53,731 nucleotides of DNA from Desulfofundulus thermobenzoicus (GTDB taxonomy: Bacteria; Bacillota; Desulfotomaculia; Desulfotomaculales; Desulfovirgulaceae): assembly GCF_009428905.1 (NCBI RefSeq), contig NZ_WHYR01000025.1:1-53731 (forward strand). Reading direction: 5' to 3'. Both the position numbers and the translations under genes were made by a program. Below the pieces are notes generated by a model. The model saw only the letters and a list, made by a program, of their open reading frames with translations, had not been told where the DNA came from and did not search any database. This document shows positions 16,384 to 25,612 of this stretch, piece by piece. Within the stretch, counting starts at the first letter, position 1; the number at the start of each line of letters is the position of its first letter.

Positions 16384-17898
16384 ATGTATTCCCATCTGCT
16401 ACCCGAATTTCTGGTTGAACGGCGCAACGACCGGTGCATCAAGTGCCGGGTCTGCGAGCGGCAATGTCCCAATGAGGTGCACCGGTATGATCCGGAACTG
16501 GATCTTATGTTCAGTGACGAAAGTACGTGTGTGGGCTGCCAGCGCTGTGTGGTTTTCTGTCCCACCGGCGCCCTGACCGTATACCCGCACCCCACCACCT
16601 ACCGGCCCCATGCCAGCTGGACCAGGGAAAAGATGCAGGATTTAAAAAAGCAGGCGGAAACCGGGGGGGTTATTTTAACCGGCAGCGGCAATGACAAGCC
16701 CTTCCGCATTTACTGGGACCACCTGGTTTTAAACGCTTCCCAGGTAACCAACCCGTCCATCGATCCGCTGCGGGAGCCTATGGAACTGCGCACTTACCTG
16801 GGGCGCAAACCGGACACCCTGCAGGTGGAAATGTGCGGCGATCATGTTTCCATTGTATCCCAGCTCTCACCCAATGTGCCGGTGGAAACACCCATTCTTT
16901 TTTCGGCCATGTCCTACGGCGCCATCAGCTACCAGGCCTTTGTATCCCTGGCCATGGCCGCCAGAGAAGCGGGCACCCTGTTCAACACCGGTGAAGGCGG
17001 CCTGCCCCGGGAAATGCGGGAAAAGTTCGGCAGGAACGCCGTTGTGCAGTGCGCCAGCGGCCGCTTTGGCGTGGACCCGGAGTACCTGAATGCGGCGGCC
17101 GCGGTGGAGATCAAGATCGGCCAGGGGGCCAAGCCGGGTATCGGCGGGCACCTGCCGGGAGAAAAGGTGGCGGCCAACATTGCCCTGACCCGGATGATTC
17201 CCGAGGGCACCGACGCCCTTTCTCCGGCGCCGCAGCATGACATATACTCCATCGAAGACCTGTCCATGCTCATCTACGCCCTGAAGGAGGCCACCAACTA
17301 CGAAAAGCCGGTTTCCGTGAAAATTGCCGCGGTGCATAATGTGGCGGCCATTGCCTCCGGGATAGTGCGGGCCGGGGCGGACATTGTGGCCATTGATGGT
17401 TTGCGGGGCGGTACCGGTGCGGCGCCCAAGATTATCCGGGATAACGTGGGCATTCCCATCGAGCTGGCCCTGGCCGCCGTTGACCGGCGGCTGCGGGAAG
17501 AGGGCATCCGGCACAAGTGCTCCATCATCGCGGCCAGCGGCATCCGCTGCAGCGCCGATGTGATCAAGGCCATTGCCCTGGGGGCGGACGCGGTGTACAT
17601 CGGCTCGGCGGCACTGGTGGCCATGGGCTGTACCCTGTGCCAGAAATGCTACACCGGCAAGTGCGCCTGGGGCATCTGCACCCAGGATCCCTACCTCACC
17701 CGCCGCTTGAACCCCGAAATTACCAGCCAGCGTCTGGTGAACCTGCTGCGGGGCTGGAGCCACGAGATAAAGGAAATGCTGGGCGGCATGGGTATCAATG
17801 CCATTGAAAGCCTGCGGGGCAACCGGGAACACCTGCGGGGTGTGGGGCTGGAAAGCTGGGAACTGGATGTACTGGGAGTAAAAGGAGCGGGGGAGTGA
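16384..17898 (+). CDS. Glutamate synthase ferredoxin-FMN domain protein
   Basis: A 504-residue protein with two 4Fe-4S motifs at the N-terminus (CIKCRVCERQCP and CVGCQRCVVFCP) followed by the glutamate synthase FMN barrel (SAMSYGAISYQA, GEGGLP, KIGQGAKPGIGGHLPG, IDGLRGGTGAAP, IAASGIRC, ADAVYIGSAALVAMGC). A Cys-rich segment (CTLCQKCYTGKCAWGIC) matches the 3Fe-4S site of the family. It carries the 2-oxoglutarate reductive amination step. ATG at 16384 follows GAGGGTGAG. Very close to the gene at 17903, so the subunits are made together. Confidence 0.93.
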   Translation: MYSHLLPEFLVERRNDRCIKCRVCERQCPNEVHRYDPELDLMFSDESTCVGCQRCVVFCPTGALTVYPHPTTYRPHASWTREKMQDLKKQAETGGVILTGSGNDKPFRIYWDHLVLNASQVTNPSIDPLREPMELRTYLGRKPDTLQVEMCGDHVSIVSQLSPNVPVETPILFSAMSYGAISYQAFVSLAMAAREAGTLFNTGEGGLPREMREKFGRNAVVQCASGRFGVDPEYLNAAAAVEIKIGQGAKPGIGGHLPGEKVAANIALTRMIPEGTDALSPAPQHDIYSIEDLSMLIYALKEATNYEKPVSVKIAAVHNVAAIASGIVRAGADIVAIDGLRGGTGAAPKIIRDNVGIPIELALAAVDRRLREEGIRHKCSIIAASGIRCSADVIKAIALGADAVYIGSAALVAMGCTLCQKCYTGKCAWGICTQDPYLTRRLNPEITSQRLVNLLRGWSHEIKEMLGGMGINAIESLRGNREHLRGVGLESWELDVLGVKGAGE

Positions 17899-17902
17899 TA
17901 GT

Positions 17903-18754
17903 ATGGCGGTAACCTATGCCCGGTTTGGACTGCGGGAAATGTTTCTGGGCGGGGTCAGGTCCCTGGAGGAACTGAGAAGTCGCCTTACGGTAAAGGGATC
18001 GGAAGCGAAAATTGACGCCCGGGATCTGGTGCACAAGGAAATAAACGACCTGATCCGGGAAGCAGCCCTGGGTGGTGCGCGCAAGATCACCCTGTATAAT
18101 GTTTGTGGTCAGCGTTATATCGGCACCCGCCTGTTCCTGCCGGAAAGGGAGGATAAAATAGAGATTCATGTTTATTCCACGCCGGGCAACGACCTGGGGG
18201 CCTTCCTGGCCGGGCACCGCATTGTGGTACACGGCAATGCCCAGGACGGGGTGGGCAACACCATGGACGACGGGGAAATCGTAGTCCACGGGCGGGCCGG
18301 TGACATTGTGGGCATGTCCATGCGCGGGGGTAAAGTATTTATCCGGGACAGCGTGGGCTACCGGGCGGCCATTCATATGAAGGAATACACCGGCAAGGTG
18401 CCGGTCCTGGTCATCGGCGGTACGGCCCAGGATTTCTTTGGCGAGTACATGGCCGGGGGTGTGGTCATCCTGCTGGGCCTGAACCTGCAGCCGGGGGAGC
18501 GGCACCATGCCCACTACATGGGTACGGGCATGCACGGCGGGGTGATTTACCTGCGGGGGGAAGTGGCCCCCTACCAGCTGGGAAAGGAAGTGGGCGTGCT
18601 GGAACTGGACGACAGCGACCGGCGGGTGCTGGAGAGACATGTGGGTGAATTTGCCGCCCACTTCGGCCAGGACGCCGCCGGCATCCTGGACGCCCGGTTT
18701 GTGAAGCTGCTGCCCGTTTCCAAAAGACCCTACGGCCGGATTTACGCCTATTAG
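17903..18754 (+). CDS. Glutamate synthase GXGXG (C-terminal) domain protein
   Basis: A 283-residue beta-helical protein made of repeated G-rich turns (NGMS-type repeats such as VHGNAQDGVGNTMDDGEIVV, GRAGDIVGMSMRGGKVFI, GVVILLGL, GMHGGVIYLRG), equivalent to the GltB C-terminal domain that supports the ammonia tunnel. ATG at 17903 lies only four bases after the preceding stop with GGGGGAG as ribosome site. Last gene of the operon. Confidence 0.92.
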   Translation: MAVTYARFGLREMFLGGVRSLEELRSRLTVKGSEAKIDARDLVHKEINDLIREAALGGARKITLYNVCGQRYIGTRLFLPEREDKIEIHVYSTPGNDLGAFLAGHRIVVHGNAQDGVGNTMDDGEIVVHGRAGDIVGMSMRGGKVFIRDSVGYRAAIHMKEYTGKVPVLVIGGTAQDFFGEYMAGGVVILLGLNLQPGERHHAHYMGTGMHGGVIYLRGEVAPYQLGKEVGVLELDDSDRRVLERHVGEFAAHFGQDAAGILDARFVKLLPVSKRPYGRIYAY

Positions 18755-18770
18755 GTTATGGTATTATTTG

Positions 18771-18803
18771 CAGCGCCTGGCATCTGGCGGCGCTGTTTTT
18801 TAT
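18771..18803 (+). terminator. Intrinsic terminator of the glutamate synthase operon
   Basis: CAGCGCC (18771-18777) / GGCGCTG (18789-18795) followed by six T and AT-rich sequence. Confidence 0.85.
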
Positions 18804-18875
18804 TTCGTATATATGTTCACGGTAGGGTGATATATGTTAAAATAAAGCTATTCCAGTAGAACGGGGGGATAGGGT

Positions 18876-19394
18876 GTGAGACATACCTTAGCGGTGCTGG
18901 TGCTGAATAAGCCGGGGGTGCTGGCCCGGATTTCGGGCCTGTTGAGCCGGCGGGTGTTCAATATCGAAAGTATTGCCGCCGGATATACCGAGGAGCCGGA
19001 CATCACCCGTATTACCATTGTGGTCAACGGGGACGACCGGGAACTGGACCAGGTGGTCAAACAGCTGTCCAAACTGGTGGATGTGATCAAGATCCAGGAA
19101 CTGCAGACCAACGAATCCATAGAACGGGAGCTGGCCCTGATCAAGGTGAAGGCGGATCCGGCCCGCCGCTCCGATATAGTCGATATTGTGGAGATCTTCC
19201 GGGCCGGCATTGTGGATATCAACCGGGAGACCATGGTCATTGAATTAACCGGTGATGAAGAAAAGATTAATGCCCTGTGCGCGGTTCTGGAAGATCACGG
19301 CATCGTGGAAATGGTACGTACGGGCAAGATCGCCCTCCGCCGTGGTCCGGGGGCGGCCAAGCATCATCCGGGTCCGGTAAATAATGTTTTGTAA
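18876..19394 (+). CDS. ilvN: Acetolactate synthase small (regulatory) subunit
   Basis: A 172-residue ACT-domain protein (MRHTLAVLVLNKPGVLARIS..., with NIESIAAGYTE) that confers valine feedback on acetolactate synthase, the first step in branched-chain amino acid synthesis. The length and the C-terminal second domain match IlvH/IlvN of Firmicutes. The start is GTG at 18876. Unusually, no large subunit (ilvB) or other branched-chain gene is adjacent on either side. Confidence 0.92.
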   Translation: MRHTLAVLVLNKPGVLARISGLLSRRVFNIESIAAGYTEEPDITRITIVVNGDDRELDQVVKQLSKLVDVIKIQELQTNESIERELALIKVKADPARRSDIVDIVEIFRAGIVDINRETMVIELTGDEEKINALCAVLEDHGIVEMVRTGKIALRRGPGAAKHHPGPVNNVL

Positions 19395-19404
19395 CAGGTA
19401 AGTA

Positions 19405-19433
19405 TTGACATATTCCCTGTAAAAAGGTATATA
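19405..19433 (+). promoter_or_regulatory. Promoter of the ndoAI-ndoA operon
   Basis: TTGACA (19405-19410), 17-base spacer, TATATA (19428-19433), with a TATAAT overlapping at 19430-19435. Confidence 0.75.
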
Positions 19434-19478
19434 ATATGTTGTAATAAAAGACTTGTGGTCGAAGGGGAGGATCTGGCC

Positions 19479-19748
19479 GTGGCCCAGGTAAAAAGGATCA
19501 TGATTAGCCTGCCCGACAACCTCCTGGCCGAGGTAGACGGGATTGTGGCGGCGGAAAGGCTGAACCGCAGTGAATTAATCCGGGAGGCCATGCGTCTTTA
19601 TATTGCTGAACGCAAGCGCCGGCAGTTGCGGGAACAGATGAAAAAGGGCTACCTGGAAATGGCCAGTATCAACCTTGCCCTGGCGGTGGAACAGTATCGC
19701 CTGGAAGCAGAAGTGGTACGACAGTATGAGAGGGCGGAGGTAAAATAG
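19479..19748 (+). CDS. ndoAI: Ribbon-helix-helix antitoxin of the NdoA (MazF) toxin
   Basis: An 89-residue protein with an N-terminal ribbon-helix-helix DNA-binding fold (KRIMISLPDNLLAEVDGIV, then LNRSELIREAMRLYI) and a helical, charged C-terminus that would bind the toxin. GTG at 19479 follows GGGGAGG at good spacing. It is the immediate upstream partner of the MazF-like toxin and probably autorepresses the promoter at 19405. Confidence 0.9.
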   Translation: MAQVKRIMISLPDNLLAEVDGIVAAERLNRSELIREAMRLYIAERKRRQLREQMKKGYLEMASINLALAVEQYRLEAEVVRQYERAEVK

Positions 19749-19751
19749 CAC

Positions 19752-20108
19752 ATGCCCATGCATGTCCGCCGCGGTGACATTTTTTACGCGGACTTAAGCC
19801 CCGTGGTGGGTTCTGAACAGGGGGGAACCAGGCCGGTGCTGATCATTCAAAATGATATCGGTAACCAGTACAGCCCCACCACCATTGTGGCGGCCATTAC
19901 TTCCCAGATTGCCAAGGCCAAACTCCCCACCCACGTGGAAATGCCCGCCAGGCCCGGCGGGCTGGAAAGGGATTCGGTCATCCTGCTGGAACAAATTCGC
20001 ACCATTGATAAGAGCCGCTTAATGGAAAAAGTCACTTCCCTGAGCAGTGAAGCTATGCAAAAAGTGAACCAGGCCATTGAAATCAGCCTGGGACTGGTGG
20101 AAATTTAA
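19752..20108 (+). CDS. ndoA: MazF-family mRNA endoribonuclease toxin (NdoA/EndoA)
   Basis: A 118-residue PemK/MazF toxin with the conserved [20 protein letters not shown] start and RPVLIIQND and the [14 protein letters not shown] segment. Length matches Bacillus EndoA. It cuts single-stranded mRNA at short motifs. It begins four bases after the antitoxin stop. Confidence 0.94.
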   Translation: MPMHVRRGDIFYADLSPVVGSEQGGTRPVLIIQNDIGNQYSPTTIVAAITSQIAKAKLPTHVEMPARPGGLERDSVILLEQIRTIDKSRLMEKVTSLSSEAMQKVNQAIEISLGLVEI

Positions 20109-20161
20109 AAACCGGACAGGCACCTGCCAAAGGTGCTTTTCTGTTATTGGGGGTGGCATTG

Positions 20162-20881
20162 ATGTCGCCCGTTATCGGCATTACCTGTGCCTGGGACGAA
20201 CCGGCCGGCCGTTATTTTTTAAGCCGTTACTATACCGCGGCGGTGGAAGAGGCCGGGGGAAGGCCTGTATTGCTCCCCCACCCGCCGCCAAAAAGGAGCG
20301 GCATGGTTTTACCGGCCTTTCTGGACGGGCTGATTCTCTCCGGAGGTGGTGATGTGGACCCCTCATACTTCGGGGAAGAACCGCTGCCCGGATTGGGCGA
20401 GATTGCCCCGGAGCGGGACGCCTTTGAAATGGAACTAACCCGCCGGGCGCTGGCCGCCGGTCTGCCACTTCTGGGCATTTGCCGGGGTGCCCAGGTATTG
20501 AATATTGCTGCCGGGGGAGATATTTATCAGGATATAAAAAGCCAGGTTCCCGGGTGCCTGCAGCACGGCCAGCAGGGTCCCCGCTGGTTTCCCAGCCATA
20601 ATATAACCATAGAGGGAGGTACCCGGTTGGCCCGGATTCTGGGCAGCGGAATCCGGCGGGTCAACAGCTTCCATCACCAGGCTGTCCGGCGGGTGGCCCC
20701 CGGTTTTAAGGTGGCCGCCCGGGCCACCGACGGCATCATTGAAGCCATTGAATACAGTGGTCCTGCCTTTGTGCTGGGAGTGCAGTGGCATCCCGAAACC
20801 ATGTGGGAACGGGATGGAACCGCCCTGGATCTTTTTAAGGCCCTGGTGGAGGCAGCGGTTAATTTTTCAGGCGGCGCTTAA
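20162..20881 (+). CDS. Gamma-glutamyl-GABA hydrolase-like class I amidotransferase (PuuD family)
   Basis: A 239-residue class I glutamine-amidotransferase-fold hydrolase. The nucleophile Cys is in LLGICRGAQVLN, and the His-Glu pair is in GVQWHPE. Family members cleave gamma-glutamyl compounds such as gamma-glutamyl-GABA. ATG at 20162 is preceded by GGGGGTGG; an upstream TTG at 20147 lacks such support. The amidohydrolase gene starts about 40 bases downstream, so the two may be co-transcribed. Natural substrate not determined. Confidence 0.85.
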   Translation: MSPVIGITCAWDEPAGRYFLSRYYTAAVEEAGGRPVLLPHPPPKRSGMVLPAFLDGLILSGGGDVDPSYFGEEPLPGLGEIAPERDAFEMELTRRALAAGLPLLGICRGAQVLNIAAGGDIYQDIKSQVPGCLQHGQQGPRWFPSHNITIEGGTRLARILGSGIRRVNSFHHQAVRRVAPGFKVAARATDGIIEAIEYSGPAFVLGVQWHPETMWERDGTALDLFKALVEAAVNFSGGA

Positions 20882-20922
20882 ATCCAATGACTAACGACCA
20901 TTTTTTAAGGGAGCTGATATTT

Positions 20923-22080
20923 ATGCTGGCCATAACCGGCGGCCGGGTAGTGACCATGGCCGGGCCCGTGTATGATCCCGGGATGGTGCTGGTGGAAGGG
21001 GGCAGGATTGTCTCCGCCGGCCCGGCCACGGGGGTGCCGGCCGGGGCGCAGGTAGAGGACGTTACGGGGATGTGGGTATTGCCCGGATTTATTGATGCCC
21101 ACTGCCATGTGGGCATCTTTGAGGAGATTTACCGGGAGGAGGGGGACGACACCAACGAATTCACCGATCCGGTCACTCCCCACCTGCGGGCCATCGATGC
21201 CATAAATCCGGCGGACCTGGGTTTTAAGGACGCCCTTTCCGGCGGGGTGACCACCCTGGCTACCGGTCCCGGCAGCGCCAACATCCTGGGCGGGGAAATG
21301 CTGGCCATGAAAACCTGGGGACGGGTGGTGGATGCCATGGTCCTGCAATCTCCAGTGGGGTTGAAGGCCGCCCTGGGGGAAAATCCCAAGCGCAGCTACG
21401 GCAAGGAGAAAAAAATGCCGGCCACCCGGATGGCCTCGGCGGCCCTTTTGCGGGAGAGTCTGGCCAAAGCCCTGGACTACGGTCGTAAACTGGACGCGGC
21501 CGCAGGTGGTAAGGGGGAAAGGCCGGACCGGGATTTGAAAATGGAATCCCTTTTGCGTGTATTGCGCCGGGAAATCCCCCTGCGTGTCCATGCCCACCGG
21601 GCCGATGACATTATGACCGCCCTGCGCATAGCCCGGGAATTTAACCTTAAGCTGGTGGTGGAACATTGCACCGAGGGACATCTGGTGGCCGGGGAACTGG
21701 CGGATTACGGAGCCATGGCCGTGGTGGGACCGGTGATTACCAGCCGGGTTAAAGTGGAGCTCAAGGGCATTTCCCTGCAAACGGCCCGGGTGTTGTCAGA
21801 AGCCGGTGTGACCATGGCCATTATGACCGATCACCCGGTGGTGCCTATCCAGTATCTGGTCCTGTCGGCCGGGTTGACCACCCGGGGCGGATTGTCCGAG
21901 GAAAAGGCCCTGGCGGCCATTACCCTGGACGCGGCCCGTATACTGGGCCTGGAAAACCGTCTGGGCAGCCTGGAACCGGGCAAGGACGCCGATATCACCA
22001 TCCTGTCCGGGCATCCTTTCGACACCCGGACCAGGGTGGTAAAAACATATGTTAACGGTTATCCGGCATATCAATACTAA
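20923..22080 (+). CDS. Amidohydrolase (imidazolonepropionase-like)
   Basis: A 385-residue metal-dependent hydrolase. Metal ligands visible are HCH in IDAHCHVG, the His pair around RVHAHRADD and VEHCTEGH, and the Asp in MTDHPVV. The C-terminal GKDADITILSGHPF is typical of the composite domain. It probably hydrolyses a cyclic amide or related substrate. ATG at 20923 follows GGGAGCTGAT; the ATG at 20887 lacks a ribosome site. Downstream of the PuuD-like gene. Confidence 0.85.
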   Translation: MLAITGGRVVTMAGPVYDPGMVLVEGGRIVSAGPATGVPAGAQVEDVTGMWVLPGFIDAHCHVGIFEEIYREEGDDTNEFTDPVTPHLRAIDAINPADLGFKDALSGGVTTLATGPGSANILGGEMLAMKTWGRVVDAMVLQSPVGLKAALGENPKRSYGKEKKMPATRMASAALLRESLAKALDYGRKLDAAAGGKGERPDRDLKMESLLRVLRREIPLRVHAHRADDIMTALRIAREFNLKLVVEHCTEGHLVAGELADYGAMAVVGPVITSRVKVELKGISLQTARVLSEAGVTMAIMTDHPVVPIQYLVLSAGLTTRGGLSEEKALAAITLDAARILGLENRLGSLEPGKDADITILSGHPFDTRTRVVKTYVNGYPAYQY

Positions 22081-22158
22081 TACAGGATAAACGCCCCATT
22101 TCCAGGCGGGTAACCGTTCATAAAACGGCTTCGGCAAATAGCAAAAGCAAGTCCTGTC

Positions 22159-22221
22159 AAAGGGAACGATGTTGTAGTAACCGGTGCGGGTCATGGGAGC
22201 AAGCGGGACAATATCGTGCCT
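22159..22221. repeat. Degenerate REP-like inverted repeat
   Basis: AGGGAACGATGTTG (22161-22174) is a near-complement of GGGACAATATCGTGCCT (22205-22221). The arms resemble those of the longer element at 45803 (AGGGACGGCGTTGTCC), including the AAGCGGGACAA junction. The rest of the 22081-22400 gap shows nothing further. Confidence 0.5.
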
Positions 22222-22403
22222 GAAACGGACTGACAGAAATTATTACCCGGCAATTTCTGTAATAGTCATATCCTGTAGAACAAATGACCTGTTTCGACTG
22301 TGTAAATGATCCAATAGCGGCTTCACCTTACCGGCTTCAGACGGTCATAATTCCCCGCCGACAAGATTCGCCATCTTTTTTATGAAAATATATGGATCCT
22401 GCG

Positions 22404-22432
22404 GGAGGATTCAATTCCTTTGCGTCGAATGT
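22404..22432 (+). promoter_or_regulatory. Probable sigma-H promoter of spo0F
   Basis: GGAGGATTC (22404-22412), 11 bases, GTCGAATGT (22424-22432) fits the sigma-H pattern RNAGGAWWW-N11-RNNGAATWW apart from the C and G at wobble sites. Bacillus spo0F is also sigma-H dependent. Confidence 0.6.
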
Positions 22433-22505
22433 ATTACTCCTGAATAACGAGGAAAGATCATACTTCAATGTCAATTGATGTCTTTATTTGTCGGAGGTGC
22501 GGGGG

Positions 22506-22916
22506 TTGAGGAGAGATTGTCTGGATGTGCTGGTGGTGGATGACCAGCCAGGTGTCCGTTACCTGCTGGATATTTTGGTAAAAGAGGCCGGCCACCGGGT
22601 TCATACGGCCGAGAACGGGCTGGAAGCCATAGAGAAGGTGCGCCAGATCCGGCCCCATCTCATTTTTATGGATGTGCGCATGCCCCTCATGGGCGGACTG
22701 GAGGCTTTGGGACGCATCAAGAGAATAGTTCCCGAGGCGGAAGTGATAATTATGACCGCTTATATTTCCGATGAGACGGTGAACCAGGCGCTGCAAAAAG
22801 GGGCATTGTGTTGTATGGCCAAGCCCTTTGATATTGAAAAGGTCAAAAACCTGCTGCGAGACTTTGCCTGGCAAAGGGACAGGGAATATTTCCTGGCCGG
22901 CAGTTATGTCATTTAA
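22506..22916 (+). CDS. spo0F: Spo0F-like single-domain response regulator
   Basis: A 136-residue stand-alone receiver. Acidic pair in VLVVDDQPG, phospho-acceptor Asp in LIFMDVRMP, Thr in IIMTAY, Lys in MAKPFD. In the sporulation phosphorelay it passes phosphate to Spo0B, whose gene lies at 51857. The TTG at 22506 is eight bases after GGAGG and is preferred over an earlier in-frame TTG at 22488. A C-terminal tail extends slightly past the usual 124 residues. Confidence 0.82.
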   Translation: MRRDCLDVLVVDDQPGVRYLLDILVKEAGHRVHTAENGLEAIEKVRQIRPHLIFMDVRMPLMGGLEALGRIKRIVPEAEVIIMTAYISDETVNQALQKGALCCMAKPFDIEKVKNLLRDFAWQRDREYFLAGSYVI

Positions 22917-23124
22917 AAGGACCCGGGGGCAGGAAAAGGTAACGGTTTTTTTTTTACGTAAACAGGTTATACTGCATACATTAAAGTGGTAATACCACGG
23001 TTTGCCTCCCTGTTCTACGGAACAGCGGGATTGCCTGGTACAGGGAAAGAAACCGGATAATTGCCGGTTTGAATACCAATCATTAAGTTATAAGGTTGGT
23101 ATTTCTTTTGGAGGTTTGTCGCCG

Positions 23125-24255
23125 ATGAACAAATATTACCGCATAATGGATGCCAACTTCAACCGCGCCCGGGAGGGGTTGCGGGTGGTGGAGGAGGTGG
23201 CCCGCTTCATCCTGAATGATCCCGGCCTGACCATGGAAGCCCGCGAATTGCGCCACCGGCTGAGCCTTGCCCAGCAATTCTTTCCCGGGGGAGGGGTTGC
23301 TTTTTTGCATGCCCGGGATGTGGCGGCCGATGTGGGTGCCGCTGCACCCCCGGCCGGGGAGGAAGAAAGGGATGTCATTCAGCTGGTGCTGGCCAACTTT
23401 AAGCGGGTACAGGAAGCGGCCCGGGTGCTGGAGGAATACGCCACCCTTTGTGATGGGGAAGGCCCGTTTAAAGAGATCCGTTACCGTGCTTACCGCCTGG
23501 AACGGCAGGTGGTGGAGCGGCTCCGGCAACTGGGGCCGGAGGATTCCGTTCCGCCGGAACGACCTGTGCCTGTACCGGCAGGGGGGTACCACTGTCACCG
23601 GAGTAGAGCTGTTTGCCGGATTGATTGTTCCCTTTATGTAATCACCGGGGATAAGTTCGGCCATGGTCGGCCCATTGTGGAAGTGGCCGTGGCGGCCATT
23701 GACGGTGGGGCCACCGTGTTGCAGTTACGGGAAAAGGACTTCACGTCCAGGCAACTGGTGGACGTGGGGCACCAGCTGCGCCATCTGACCAGGCAGCGGG
23801 GCGTGACCTTTATAGTCAACGACCGGGTGGACATCGCCCTGGCCGTGGATGCCGACGGTGTGCATCTGGGACAGGACGACCTGCCCGTTGGTATGGCCCG
23901 GCGCATTTTAGGACCGGGAAAAATCATCGGCATTTCCACCCACAGCCTGGAACAGGCCCTGGAGGCACAAAGACAGGGGGCCGATTATATCGGCGTGGGG
24001 CCGGTTTATGAAACCCATACCAAGGATGATGTGCTCCCCCCCGTGGGGGTGGATCTGGTCCGGCAGGTGTCGGCCCGGGTAAGCATTCCCAAAGTGGCCA
24101 TAGGCGGGATCAAGGCCCACAATGTGGCCGAAGTGATGAAAGCAGGAGCCGATGGAGTGGCGGTGGTGACGGCGGTGTGGGCCGCCGGGGATGTATCCGG
24201 CGCCGCCCGGGAACTGCTTTCCCGGGTGCGGGAGGCGGGGGCTGGTAACCGGTGA
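23125..24255 (+). CDS. thiE: ThiD2-ThiE fusion, thiamine-phosphate synthase
   Basis: A 376-residue two-domain protein. Residues about 1-130 (YRIMDANFNRAREGLRVVEE...) match the ThiD2 domain found fused to thiamine-phosphate synthase, thought to handle the pyrimidine phosphate. Residues about 165-370 are ThiE, with LYVITGD, TVLQLREKD, IVNDRVDIALAVDADGVHLGQDD, GISTHS, YIGVGPVYETHTK and VAIGGI. The enzyme joins the pyrimidine and thiazole parts of thiamine. ATG at 23125 follows TTTGGAGGT. thiL lies 250 bases downstream. Confidence 0.92.
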   Translation: MNKYYRIMDANFNRAREGLRVVEEVARFILNDPGLTMEARELRHRLSLAQQFFPGGGVAFLHARDVAADVGAAAPPAGEEERDVIQLVLANFKRVQEAARVLEEYATLCDGEGPFKEIRYRAYRLERQVVERLRQLGPEDSVPPERPVPVPAGGYHCHRSRAVCRIDCSLYVITGDKFGHGRPIVEVAVAAIDGGATVLQLREKDFTSRQLVDVGHQLRHLTRQRGVTFIVNDRVDIALAVDADGVHLGQDDLPVGMARRILGPGKIIGISTHSLEQALEAQRQGADYIGVGPVYETHTKDDVLPPVGVDLVRQVSARVSIPKVAIGGIKAHNVAEVMKAGADGVAVVTAVWAAGDVSGAARELLSRVREAGAGNR

Positions 24256-24385
24256 AGGTAACAGTTCGCCGCTGGTCCGATGGCTTGCTCGCCGTGGTAC
24301 TGTCAGCGCGGGGCACTGGAGTGAGCGTGGACAATACGGCGACAAAGTGGTTTTATTGATTATTTATACAGAACGCTGACATTAC

Positions 24386-24412
24386 GGGCATCATCTTTCC
24401 GATGCCCCTTTT
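24386..24412 (+). terminator. Intrinsic terminator after thiE
   Basis: GGGCATC (24386-24392) / GATGCCC (24401-24407) with a short CTTTTG tail. Confidence 0.6.
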
Positions 24413-24458
24413 GTTTGGAACGCTTGATTTACCGCAGCCCGGCCAATTTTTCTTTTTC

Positions 24459-24487
24459 TTGTGCCGTGATTTTTTTTGGAGTATAAT
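24459..24487 (+). promoter_or_regulatory. Promoter of thiL
   Basis: TTGTGC (24459-24464), 17-base spacer, TATAAT (24482-24487). Confidence 0.65.
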
Positions 24488-24508
24488 CCATCAGAGGAAG
24501 GGATAATC

Positions 24509-25516
24509 TTGAAGCTCCACGAGTTGGGGGAATTTGGCCTGATTAAGCGTTTGTCCGGGGATTTGCTCAGCCGGCCGGCGGAAGTGATCCGTGGGGCGGG
24601 GGATGATGCGGCTGTTTTGCAGCTGGACGGCTCCCTGTGGACCCTCTTGACTACGGACATGCTGGTGGAAGGGGTGCATTTTTCCCTGGAATGGGCCAGC
24701 CCCGTGCAGGTAGGGATTAAGACCGTAGCGGTAAATGTCAGTGATATTGCGGCTATGGGCGGCTGGCCGGCCCACGCGGTAATCTCCCTGGGATTGCCTG
24801 AAAGATCAACAGTGGAGGAAATTGATGAACTTTACCGTGGTATCCGGCAGGCGGCCGGGGAGTATGGTGTGAACATCGTTGGTGGAGATACGGTGAAAAG
24901 CCCGGACCGGCTGGTGATCAACCTGACCCTGCTGGGATATGTGGAAGCCGGCCGGGCGGTTTTCCGCAGCGGTGCCGGGGTGGGGGACCGGATTTATGTT
25001 ACCGGTGGCCTGGGGGCTTCGGCGGCCGGTTTGTTTCTCTGCCGGCACCCGGCGTTGCCCGTGGATCCGGCGGTGGCGACCTGCCTGCGCCGTGCCCACC
25101 TGGAGCCCCGGGCCAGGCTGGCGGCCGGGAGGCTGTTGTCTGCAGCCGGGGTTACGGCCATGGATGATATCAGTGACGGCCTGGCCGGGGAATTGATGGA
25201 AATTTGCCGGGCCAGCGGTGTGGGCTGCCTGGTGCGGGAAGAGGCTATCCCGGTGGATCCCCGGGTGCGGGCGGTAGCCGACCTGGCCGGGGTGGACCCC
25301 CTGCAATGGGTGCTATCGGGGGGGGAAGATTTTGAGCTCCTTTTTACCGTGCCCCCCGGACTGGCCGGGCCGGTGGAAGTAAAACTGGCCGCCGCCGGAG
25401 AGAATTGTTACTGCATTGGCGAAGTGATTCCATCCGGCAGTGGTCTCTTGCTGGAAAGGGCCGGTGGACGGGTGGTTCCCCTGCAGGCCCGGGGTTACGA
25501 TCATTTCGCCGGATAG
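24509..25516 (+). CDS. thiL: Thiamine-monophosphate kinase
   Basis: A 335-residue AIR-synthase-fold kinase making thiamine diphosphate. Motifs are GAGDDAAVL, TTDMLVEGVHF, NVSDIAAMGG, GGDTVKS, AMDDISDGLAGELM and LSGGEDFELLF. The TTG at 24509 has AGAGGAAGGG upstream; the ATG at 24476 would overlap the -10 region. It precedes tsaE, tsaB and rimI, a common clostridial order. Confidence 0.94.
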   Translation: MKLHELGEFGLIKRLSGDLLSRPAEVIRGAGDDAAVLQLDGSLWTLLTTDMLVEGVHFSLEWASPVQVGIKTVAVNVSDIAAMGGWPAHAVISLGLPERSTVEEIDELYRGIRQAAGEYGVNIVGGDTVKSPDRLVINLTLLGYVEAGRAVFRSGAGVGDRIYVTGGLGASAAGLFLCRHPALPVDPAVATCLRRAHLEPRARLAAGRLLSAAGVTAMDDISDGLAGELMEICRASGVGCLVREEAIPVDPRVRAVADLAGVDPLQWVLSGGEDFELLFTVPPGLAGPVEVKLAAAGENCYCIGEVIPSGSGLLLERAGGRVVPLQARGYDHFAG

Positions 25517-25612
25517 GGTATTTGCCGGCCGGTCCCGGGCCGGGGATTTTACCGGGTGTCGGTTTTAAAAACCGGTATTCTATAACGTCTGAATGGAGAT
25601 TGGTGTTGATCG

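Noticed and set aside
22930-23100. T-box-like sequence (GTGGTAATACCACGG) before thiE
   Set aside because: No specifier loop or proper terminator/antiterminator could be traced, and thiE is not a usual T-box target. A TPP riboswitch core was also not found.
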